Origin: Leguminivora glycinivorella
Lineage: Eukaryota > Arthropoda > Insecta > Lepidoptera > Tortricidae
Direction of reading: 5' to 3'
Assembly (NCBI RefSeq): GCF_023078275.1
Contig: NC_062998.1
Location: 18,365,916 to 18,429,915 of the forward strand
DNA: 64,000 nt
The position numbers were made by a program, and so were the translations under genes. The notes under the pieces were generated by a model. That model made no database searches. It was not told where the DNA came from and saw nothing but the letters and a program-made list of their open reading frames with translations. Below, in pieces: positions 26,001-38,000 of the stretch (its first letter is position 1; every line of letters begins with the position of its first letter).

Positions 26001-29000
26001 GCGACAATTTTTATGTTCTTATATTAAACCTCACTAAAATACAAGTTTATGGTACATACGGTTCCTCCGGGTAAAATTCCTCCTAAACCCCACAGTATGT
26101 GGTCATTTACGGGTGAAGGGTGGTGTGAGGATATTTAACATTTTCTCAGAGCACAATTAGCCACTGTACAAAGCGGTAGAACGTAGAACTCACACAGGGA
26201 GGCAATTTCACTTTAAACTAAGTTCTCATTCACAGCCAAAGGAGCATTTCTTGCGGTAACCGTATTTATCATAAGCTTGTATTTTTTGGTGAGGTTCAAT
26301 GTAAGTACATAAATTGTCACATCCCAAACAAAAACTCTCGATGAAGTATTATATCGAACACGAGAAAAAATCAATATCGAATAATCATCGGTTTTTCTAG
26401 TCAGAAATCTGCCATCCACACACCCTGGACCCGTATATGGTCGCACGCTGCGGCTTAGGAGGATTTTTCTCCCACGGACGCTCCTTATCCTGCGAGCTAG
26501 CTGAAGACTGTTAAGGCTGTCTTTCACCAGAGATGTGTTATGGATGCGTCTGATATCCACAATTAGCTTAGTTGAACCCGTTCCCACTAGCACTATGCTT
26601 TGTGGAACAATGAACATGATTGGTGGATATCAAACACATCCACGTAGCGCATCTCTGGTGGAAAGGTATCCTAAAGGGCCAGCAGCGCGCATGTGGAGGC
26701 TCTAGTGTGGCAGACGTCATAGGCTACCGTGACTGCTTATCACCAGGCGGATCGTACCCGTATTTACCATGGTGTGGTACCTATGAAAAAAATTATATTG
26801 CTGAAATTTATGTTTCGATCACTTCCCTTCATCAAATTTATGATTTTTATCTATTTTTATTTTATCAAAATAGTGGAAAATTGTTATATTTTTGATAAAC
26901 ATCAACGATAAAAACTTTTTTGCCACCTAATTCCCTATAACTTGATACCAGAGACCATCCAGAGACGATGTTTAAATTATATGATTTTTTTTCATAGTAA
27001 CTTTTCATACAACTTTTGGCGGTCGAAAAAACGCATTTTGCATAAATATATTTTACTATATTTTTAGTATGTCAAAAAGACACACACAAAGAACTAAAAA
27101 AACCAAACTTCGGTTCTGTGGGAATTATTATGACCCCTCCCATACAAATGCTCGTACAACTCCTCTACTAATTATCGAACTGTCCCACAAATAGCTGTGT
27201 CTGTAGAAAGCTTCATAATTTTTGTAGAGTCGACGGAAAGTAATTGTGCGTGTTGAAAGAGCATTAAACAGCGACATGGCAGACAAATTAAGTGTCGTAA
27301 ACCAAGCATCAGACAAGTTCCTAACAATGCGGCACCAGGGTATACGCTATGCTCAAGTTGATTTGGAAGCGCGAGCAGATGACAACCAGCTAGTTCACGC
27401 CAGGTACTGTCAATAGTGTCAACGTGCGTTTTCACATTGTCCGATATCGGATTTGGCGCTGATGACGGTTATAAATTGTAATACCTTATTAATAATTATA
27501 TCATACCTAACCTGTTAAGAGTAAGGACAATTATTTTTTAATTACGTTAACTAATATTCTGTAAAAATGCAGATTATGCTAAGTAAAACATGAAATGTAC
27601 CTACATTTCTTTTAGCCTATTTATTTTTGCCACCTTACCTTACTCTCTTAGGTGCATCATAACTAATCGTAACTTTATTAACTGGTAAAGCTATTACAAA
27701 ACGTTCTTCGAAAACTTACTAACGTTATATAATTAAATCGCTACGCTCGCGGTTTAATATTGGAACCTTTCGCTTGCTCACAGGTAACTTAACTTTTAAC
27801 TTTGTTAACTATGCGTCTTTGTATGATGAATAACTATTATTACTATAACTATAAAAAATCAAAAGAATGATGTCTTGACTGATTTAGTGGCAGTGAACTC
27901 AAACCTCATCACGCTACAGTATTTTTTCAGTTTCAAGACTAACAATTTAATAGGTACTTACCTAATTAACATATAAAAGCGTCGTACATAGAAGGTTCTG
28001 CTCAATAACAATTGATGTAATTACCTCATTAAAGCTTGATTTATAAAACATTTTAGTTCACCTGGCCGGATTGCTATTATTGTTGCTGATAATACTAGAA
28101 GTAGCCAACTCACGTTGATAGTGCAAGTCACGAATACGGGTCTCTTTGTGGCGCGATTTAGGTAAGTATCTGAAAAAAAACCAGTATCCCACGAAATGCT
28201 TACTTCTAAGAATATGGCGATATACCTAAGTATGTATGGGGTACATACCGGACAACCATCTGTCGCAGGATCGAATCCTATCCTATCTAGAAGTAGGCGA
28301 TCGTGATGGCGATCTGTTGAGAAGTAAAATGGTTGAGAGTTGAGACCAAAGGCTGGAAGGAACTGATGGAAGTGGATGGTTAGGATCGAGAAAAGTGGGA
28401 AATTCTAATGAGGGATAACCAGACTTCATACATTTTCTAGCAATATCGGGAGAGTTAATTATATTATAGTTGGTAAAGGTGTTATATATGTTTATTCAAA
28501 ACTAACTTACATGAACTTTAATTGATCAGCTGCATCGAAATTGCTAGAAAATAATGTGAGATATATGGGGATAACAACAGGATAACATTATTATAATAAT
28601 CACCTCATGATCTGTAGAATTTCTAAATGATTTCCATCTTTGAATGAAATGTTATGTTATGTAAATTTTAGAGCACAATTGCGAGATTGTGATTCGAATC
28701 TGCTGAAACTGTCAGAGAAGCAGAAAGATGCCAAGACCTCCGAGGCAGTGTCTTTGCCACCGCGGCACACGAGGCGACTGCAGCTGCGCTTGCAACCGTT
28801 ACCTCCCGGCGAGAGCGCCGAGTTCCAGCTTTGCACTGGTCGGCATATAATATTTTAAACATTTCTTAGATTAATCAAGGATGGCCATTTAGGCACTGGT
28901 CACTGATCCCACCGTGAGTTAGTAAACTATGAGCTATCGGCTATAAAAAAGAACAAAATATAATCACTCCCGCGTAAATAAAAGAGACACGGCGATGTTT

Positions 29001-32000
29001 ATAGTTACTCGCCCAGCGGTGAGCTACCAATGTCTCCGTGTCTCATTTATTTGCACGGAAGTGCTTATCTTTATCCCTTCTTTATCTTTTGTTCGTTTTT
29101 ATAGCCGATAGCTCATAGCTTACTAGCTCGCGGTGGTACCAGTGCCTTAATAGTCGCAAAAACTTGCCTTCCTGGACTATAGTTATAGTTATAGTTTTAT
29201 TAGTATAGTATATTTATTAGTATAGTTATAGTTATAGTTTTAGTTATAGTATAGTTATAGTTTTAAGTACCTACCCAACCTATGTCTTGTCCACTTATAC
29301 AAGCAATGTATTTTAGATTAAGACCACATTTTGCATGCCTAACCAGCAAAATATGTCACTGTACAGGAACCTTACCATTGTCACCTTGTTGTACCATATT
29401 TTTTGCAAATAAAGAATTTATTATTATTATTTATTATTATTCCTCTTTATTTCTTTCAAATCTTAGGCTAGGTTATTTATAATACGAATATAAAAGTAAA
29501 ATACAAAACCACTCACAAAACAATAAAAAAATATAAACATATTATAAAAAACCTAACCTAGGGTGCCGCCAGCAGCGGGGCAGGGCCCAAGCTGCCGGTG
29601 GTTAGGGCTGCAGAGAGAGGAACCGTCGGACTATCCGTGCTGTGTCCAAAATCACCGCCTTCTGCATCTGACCCTTGATCCAACCACCGAGCGAGAGTCT
29701 CTTAAGATGTTGGTCGAGACTCTTCGCTATGAGACCGTTCGCTGAAACGACTATCGGGACAATGATCGTTGAATCAACATCCCACATGGTGGTTATCTCG
29801 TGAGCCAAGTCTAGGTACTTACTGGACTTGTCCTTCTCGGCTTTCACGAGATTCTCATCATGGGGGATGGTGATGTCAACGAGCACGGCCCGGCGTTGCG
29901 GTCGATCTATTATCACAATGTCAGGCTTATTGGCTACAATAGTCCTGTCAGTGATAATAGATCGATCCCAATAGAGCGTGGCACGGCCATTTTCATAACA
30001 TTATTTATTATTATTATTATGTCGTAGAATTCGTAAACCACTAGACATCACCGATCACAGCGAAGCTATATTGTAAGAGCTACATGTACCTAACAATAAC
30101 GAGCGAATGAGAATAAGATATAGATTTTTCTCTTCAGTGCCGTCAAGCAAAAATTAAAATATACCTACATTGAACAATTCAGAACTTCAGTTACAAGAAA
30201 AAGTTACAATAGAAAATACATATATTATTGACCAAGTGACGATTGAACAATTCTTCTCATTCCGAATTTCAATTCCATTCATTCGTTAGCTCACTTTTCC
30301 GTATAGGAGCGATTGAGAGAGCAAGCTACGATATGCTAACGAAGCGTAAGCGAATATAATGTTGGCTAAGATACCTACCCAGGCTTTATTTGTATTATTG
30401 TTTGTGTTGCCTTAGTTCACCTCCTGAATGAGGACGGCGAGTCGGTAGCAGTTCGGGATGCGCTCATAAAGAAAGGCGACCACTGCTACTGCGTGTGGCA
30501 TTGCGACTGCATCTGTTACGGTATGTTTATCGCTGTATTGCAACGCGATGTAGGATATGATATCACTTTGAAAAAAACCTGCTAAGTGCGAGTCTAACTC
30601 GCAAACAAAGGGTTCCTTAGGTTGTTTTGTATGCCCCACCTAAAGATTTATTTACTTATTCTGTTTTTAGTATTGGTTGTTATAGGTTATAGCATAGTGG
30701 CAGCAGAAATATGCTATCTGGGAAATGTTTAGGTTATGTTATAGCATAGCGGCAGCAGAAATATGCTATCTGGGAAATGTTTAAATAAATAAATAAAATA
30801 AATCTTTATTTCCAATAGTTACATTACAGAATTGGACAGGGGCCCCCGCACTAGGCTATGCCTGTATCGCAGGCACATCTCGGACACTGGCGATAAAATA
30901 TATGAAAGAAGCGCGTTCCTAGCACACATTCTAAGCTCGTGTAGGTGAACGCGTGCTATGCTTGTATGGGTGAAATATGACAGGCCGACTGTTCGCGTTT
31001 TTGACAGGCGGTAACTGTGAGGTAACCGAGAGGGGGTGGGCGGCACTTTCAGCGGGGAGCGGGAGTGGCCATACTGTACGATAGTACTCTTTATTATACT
31101 GTGTCGCAGGGTACCAGTCACAATTTACCCAACAGAAATAAAGGTAAAGAAACATAAAATATAAAATCAGTCAATCAGTTTAGGTTATGTTTTCACTACT
31201 TATGACGGACACGAGATTACAGCCTAGAGACAGACGGATGGACAGCGAGGTATTAGTAACGGTCCCGTTTTACCCTTTGGGTACGGAACAAGCAGATAAG
31301 TAATTTAAAAATGCTCCTCGGTGTTTGGCAGGCGACAACCCCCGGCTGCCTTGTCGGCCGATGCCTGCGGCGAGGCAAGACGCCGCGGGCTTGCCGGCGC
31401 GCCGTGGCGCCCGCTTCGCTCGCCAGTGCCAATATGCCGATATTCCAACGATTAATATAGCAGTCGTTATTATTGGTGTTGTTGGGATGTTACTGTTTCT
31501 TGGTATGTCATATAATAAAGTAGGTAGGTATCTATTCTAAATGGCTTCCTAATATTATTTATTCGAGATTATTGGGATACTTTACTAGGGATATTATGGA
31601 TACGGAAGCCCGCTTCCGGTTCCGTTAAGTCGGAATTTTCAGTTGGTATTACACATCCGGTTCCGTTATTGGATTTAAGCGTATAAACAAAGCACCAAAC
31701 GTTCTCATCGACCTAAACTGGGTATGATAAATAAACCTATAGTAAAGTAACCTATACCTATAGTTAGGTGTTACGGTGTTAGGTAAGTACCTCTAGGTTA
31801 CTATGCATAATAAAATAAATTATTCATTATAAAATTTATTAATTTTGATTCGAAAACAGTTATCTGTTTGACAGGTGTATTAAAAGGTCTTTTGGGAGTG
31901 GTATGGCCGCGAGCTGGCGTGTGGGGCCTGGACTGGATCCTGGAGGAGCCGAGACCTATCGAGCGCTACCGCGAGTGCAGCTTGCGCGACCGCCAGGTGG

Positions 32001-35000
32001 TGTACGACGGCAAGGGCTGGCCGGTACATCCGGACACTCGCGAGAGGACTGTCAGAGTGGTCAGCTTGTAAGTTTCGTGCTCGAATATAAACACAACCGA
32101 AAACCTCGAAAGTAGTTAAATATAAAAAAAAATGACAAATAAAGTCTACGAAAAAACGAACGTTGAAAAGGACTATTCAGGAGATTTTTCATACATACTA
32201 ACTTCTTAAATATATTTCAGACCGGTGGAATTTATTTTAAATGTCGTATTTTTTATCGTAACTCCTGGGCTGATCGCAGTTGACACAATAAAGCAATTAA
32301 AGAAGGGCAAGTCAGGCCACACATCAGCCGCTGTTGGCGAAGGCAATGTATCTCTGCCCGAACGTTCGAAGGAAACAAGCCGTCGCGAGCAGCAGCAGGT
32401 AATTTCTTAATTTCTTTAGCCTCATTACTTAAACCCTGAGGTGTTTACTGTGAACATCGAAATACTGCAAGTCGTGCTGCATCTTTATTGCTAGAAGATT
32501 ATTTGTGAGTGTGCACGGGAAAACGTCCCACTTTGTCGATTGCTATAAAGCCGCTTTGTCACTTTATTCATATAGAAATACAAGTAAATCTCGCCTTAAT
32601 GGTAACCGACAAAGTGGGACGTTTTACTAAACACACTCACATTTTTTGATGTTGGCGGCAGGTCTCCGATTATGCTACAGACGCTGCAAGGTCATGTGTC
32701 ATGTGTGGTGTTGGATTTAGTACTAAAATATACAATATATTAAAGGTAATCTATTCGTAAGCTCAGTTAGGAATGTTAGGATCGAACTTACACTGCGTTG
32801 TGATTTTAACGATAATAAATAGCAAGGAAATGCACTTAAGACTTACATGTATTGATAAGAATCAATTGTCTCAGTATTTCGTTTTAGAAAAAAATATGTT
32901 AGTATTTTATTATAATGATAATACTTATTTGTTTTTGAGTTGTGAGTGAAGTGCACTTCCTTGTTCTTAGGGCCTCCGGCGGCTTCTGCGCCGCCGCCAG
33001 CGGCTGTCGCGGCGCTGGATGACGCCCGGGGCCGAGGACCTCGCGTCGACTGTATGGAATGATAATTCTACTATGATTTCACGGGATAACGTCAAAAGTG
33101 TAAGCTATCGCTTTAAACATTCAAGTCATGCAGAGGAAACTATTTTCTTTTCGTGAAGGGTCTGTATCAGCAAACTTGATTTACCATAGGTAGGTTTAAT
33201 AAGCCTCTTGTTTTAAAACGAGTAGCTAACTAGAAAGCCCTAAAAAAATGTAAATACGAACTTACACTTAGGTAGGTAGAACAAGGATAAGGCTCGCCAA
33301 CCGTATTCGCAATATTCGTTGCTTGTCACCTGACGTTAATTATTATAATTTAATAAATGATGATCTCATCTGGCGTAGTTTTAAAATGCAAACTAAAATC
33401 CTTTTATTCCAGATGTTTCCTATGATACAACACGATTACCAGCGTACTGAGTTGGGCCCTGGCCTTGTTTCGGAGAGTAATTCTGATCAAGAAGATACAG
33501 CTTTCGTTCTCATGCGCATGAAAGAAAGTTCGGAGTCACTAGCTGTAAGACATTTTGTTTAATAAGAAGGTATATACATAGTTGTCTTGTCTCCGCCTCC
33601 GGACAATAATAAGAGGTACTTCGAAATCACCGAATACAGCTTTTTCTATTGACAATTTAATATTTTCAGCTTCGGTGACGAGGATAATGGAAATAGGTAA
33701 TATGAGACTAATAATAATAAGTAACTGTGGTAAGGTAACGGCCTCAATCATGGACAGTTTAGGTACAGTTATTTGGTGCAAATTTTATCACTATTCAGAC
33801 ATCTCTCACGCACTTTGAGGTAACTTATAATGTACTAGAGAAGACGCTGCGAACAAAAAGTTTGCGCTACGAACATAAGTCCATGGACTTATGTTGCCTC
33901 AGTCAGTCTCTGCGCGTGGCGTGAGGAGGTTGTTTCTGCCTGCACACAAATAAAATGTAAAAATGCCTTCCTGCGCAATAAGATGCTGTTTAAGCCATAC
34001 GAGAAAATCGAATAAAACTGACGGTGTCACATTTCATCGGTTAGTAGCTAGTAGCACGGAGGTATGGTTAGTAGACACTCCACGTTGAAGCTAGGAACAT
34101 ACTACGCGGACGTCCGTCGTAAATCGACCGCGGACGGGAATCTGGACAATGGAAATACACATAACCGTGCAAACTATCGGTCGACGGACGTGGACGTGGC
34201 CTTGAGCGCATGGACGTCCGATCGAAATCTGGCTCGCTGGATGTTTTGTTCCGTGCACACTGATCGGTCGCGGTCGCGGTCGATTTACGACGGACGTCCG
34301 CGTAGTATGTTCCTAGCTTGATCGTTGATCTAATGAAGGGACGCGCTCCTCAAACGCGCAGCTATCGCTGCCATTTTGTCGAACGAAATCATAGATTAAT
34401 CGCGCAGACATGACATGTAGGTAATAAAGTATAAGAATTGTGATTATATTCTATTAGCAATATATGAAAGAGAAATGTTTATTTCACGTTATAATTATGT
34501 TATTATATTACAGTTTTAATCGATAGTTTCATACAATAATTATGATTTTCTTCAAGGGCAATTAAAGTACATGTATATGAAAAAATTCAATAATGTACTT
34601 TTTGTTTCACTCAGTAGAACTTAAACATAGCACAATGTATGATAGTGTAAACTATTATACTTGGTATTTTACAAAAAGTATAAAACAAAGACCGAACCGA
34701 AACTCTACGCTGCGCTCAAAAACACGCATTATTGATGTTGGAGTCAAGACCGCCAAGCTGAAATGGGACTGGGCAGGCCATGTTTGCCGTATGCATCCAC
34801 AGAGGTGGGCTAAAGTAGCCACAGTATGGATGCCGCAAAACGGACGAGGATCTGGCAGGCCCAGGCGGAGATGGCGGGATGACCTGGACGTGTATCTCAA
34901 CAACTGGCCGGAGATCGCCCAGAACCGGGACGAGTGGAAATCTAAGGGGGAGGCCTTTGCCCAGCAGTGGGACACAATATAGGCTTGTAATAATAATAAT

Positions 35001-38000
35001 AATAAAAAAAAAAAAAAACCGCTGACACTGACGGACGTGTCTTTGGATAAATTTTCACAATTTTATTTATTTTTATAGTATTTTTATCGCCGTTCTTGGT
35101 TTTTGTGGTTCAGTTTTTGTGTATTTCTTACGCTACATTAAATCATGTACAATAACGAACTACTATACAATCTAAATACACGGATACGGAAATGAACTGT
35201 CAAACGGCGATAAGTGCATTGTGAAATTTGTGAAAATGTTAACAAGGTCACGCACCAAAGCGGCACAAAGAAACGCACGCCCACCATCCCCGTCCGCCTC
35301 GTCCAGCTCCCCGTCCGCATCGTCGTCGGGCGACGAGTTCGCCACAGCGCCCGACACCGACGGGTCCAGCGACGAGAGCGGGCCGCCGCCGCCGCCGCCG
35401 CCACCACCTGCGCGACGAAGGCGGCCACCGCTGCCGGCACGCTTGGGGCCTGCGGGACATCCTGCCCCGCCCACGGCTCCCGCTGCCGGTGGTGTAGTGC
35501 GTCGCATGACGTGGACTCGACAAATAAACGAGAACGTCATGCGCGCCTATTACGGGGCTACAGAGGGGGGAACCCGGCTATCCGCGTACCGTTCCAAGAT
35601 GCTACCTCTGTTCCAGGCACTCGAGCCATCCATCACCGTATCGGAGCAGCGACTATCGGATCAGGTGCGCGTCATTCAGCGGTCAAAGCGGTTGGATGAT
35701 GCCACACTTGATCGGCTTCGCCAGGAGGCTCTCGCTGCTCGCGCGGACCCCGCCTCGGGGCGGAATTTGCCCGCCATGTCGCCGGACCCGGTGCCCGAAC
35801 CCGACCTGGCACCGGATGCGCCGCGGGTTGATTCCGGTAACGACGGCGGGGACTTCGCGAGTCAGAGCGAGAGTGAACCTGCCAATGAGCAACTGAGGAG
35901 GTCTTTGGAAGAGGCGATTACGCAGTATCGCTCCACAAACAACCCTAGGCCACGATTACCACGTCTGCCCATGAATAGACGCAATCTAGCGCTAATAAGA
36001 GCCTTAAATGCTTTACTAGATCCATATATGCGGACTAGTAAAGATCTAGATGATACACACTCGATCATGTACTGCGGGGCCATCGCGGCGTGCCGTGTTG
36101 CTCGAGTCAAGTTTCCGGACGCTGACCGTGCAACTAGGACCGCCGGAGGTGTCCCTGCATGGCAAGTACGGATCGAGCGTCGTATCAACTCGTTTAGGAC
36201 TCTCATTGCAAAGCTGATCTGCTTCAGAGGGGGTAATAATCGCCCCCGAGTAATGCGCTTTGTGAACCAGGCGTTCGCGGGGACGGGCATCAGGCCCCGC
36301 GACTATTTGGCCAATGTCACAGAGCGCATCGACTTCCTGAAGCAGAAAGTCTATGCATGGGCAAGCCGTATTCGCCGCTACAGAAAGCGTGTGGACCGAT
36401 TCCAGCAGAATCGTCTTTTTCAAAGCGACCAAAGGAAAGTATACCGAAGGTGGGAGGAAACCGACCCTCGTGTGTCCGACGTGCGGCTACCGGATGCTAC
36501 TGCCATGTCTGATTTCTGGCGTAGCATCTGGTCGGTGCCCGTTGAGCACACGGAGGGCGAGTGGATGACCGTTGTCGAACGCGGGTGCGAGAACATCGAG
36601 CCTATGGGGGCTATCACCATCAGCCCCGACGACGTAAGTTGTGCTACCCGTACGGCCCAGAACTGGAAAAGTCCTGGACCGGACGGATTGCACAACTTCT
36701 GGCTAAAATGGTTTCGATGCTCGCACTCGCGTTTGGCAACGCAATTTCAACAAGCCCTCGATCTTGGTTCTCTCCCACCTTCCCTAACAACTGGTGTTAC
36801 TTTCCTGCTCTATAAGTCCGGTAGTACCACGGAAGCAAAAAACTACAGACCCATTACGTGCTTGCCTACACTTTACAAGCTCCTTACATCCATTTTGAGA
36901 GCAAAAATTAACGCGCATATTGTCGCTAACAACATTCTGGCTCCCGCTCAAAATGGATGTAGGGTTGGGTCCCGTGGTACTAAAGAGCTCCTCCTCATAG
37001 ACATGACCATCTGCCAACAAGTTCGGCGGAACAGGGGAGCCATCTCGGCCGCTTGGATTGACTATAAGAAGGCCTATGATTCGGTGCCTCATTCATGGCT
37101 GAGAAGGGTATTGGAGCTGTATAAACTTGATGCAGCTTTAATATCCTTCCTGGCTGCATGTATGAGGCAGTGGACCACAGTCCTTCGTCAACCAGGAGGC
37201 AGGGATGACCCCCTGGCCCGCAGGACTTCATAAGGATTGAGCGAGGAATATTCCAGGGTGACAGTTTGAGTCCATTATGGTTCTGTCTAGCTCTGAATCC
37301 CCTCAGCACCCTGCTGAAGGATTCTGGGCTAGGTTGCCGGCTTCGGAGAGAGGGTGAAGTCATCTCTCACCTTCTGTACATGGACGATCTCAAACTATTT
37401 GCACCGAACACCCAAGACCTGATGGTGCTACTGAAAACCACAGAAGTTTTCAGTACCGCCATCAGAATGGAGTTTGGTGTCGATAAGTGTGCGGTTATGC
37501 ATGTACAGCGGGGGGAGGTTGTAAATTCAGAAAATTTACAACTTTCTGAGACGATGTCGTTCAGATCTATCTCTGAATCAGAAACCTATAAGTACCTTGG
37601 TATGTCACAGTCGTTGGGTATTGAGGATGTTGGCATTAGACGGTCGGTGAAGGAGCGCTTTTTCAGTCGGCTCACAAAAGTCCTTAACAGTCTTTTGTCA
37701 GGAGGCAACAAAGTGCGCGCCTTTAACGCCTGGGTAATGCCTCTACTCACATACTCCTTTGGCATACTACGGTGGACCCAGACTGAGCTGGACGCCCTGG
37801 ATCGGAGGGTCCGTTCACTGCTTACCACACATCGTATGTTACACCCGCGCTCGTCTGTTATGAGATTGTACATCCCACGGAAGTGCGGAGGTCGAGGCTT
37901 CCTAAACGCCAAAGATCTCCACAACCGTGAGGTGTACAATCTCAGGAATTACTTCCTTAACAACGAGTGTGGGATGCATCGTGATGTGGTGGCAGTTGAC

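Noticed and set aside
25409..26911. Small frames inside the 2-kb foldback
   Set aside because: They occur as mirror pairs from the two arms, with no known domain.
35138..35540. Minus-strand frames over the Dong N-terminus
   Set aside because: Shadows of the GC-rich Pro/Ser coding region on the plus strand.
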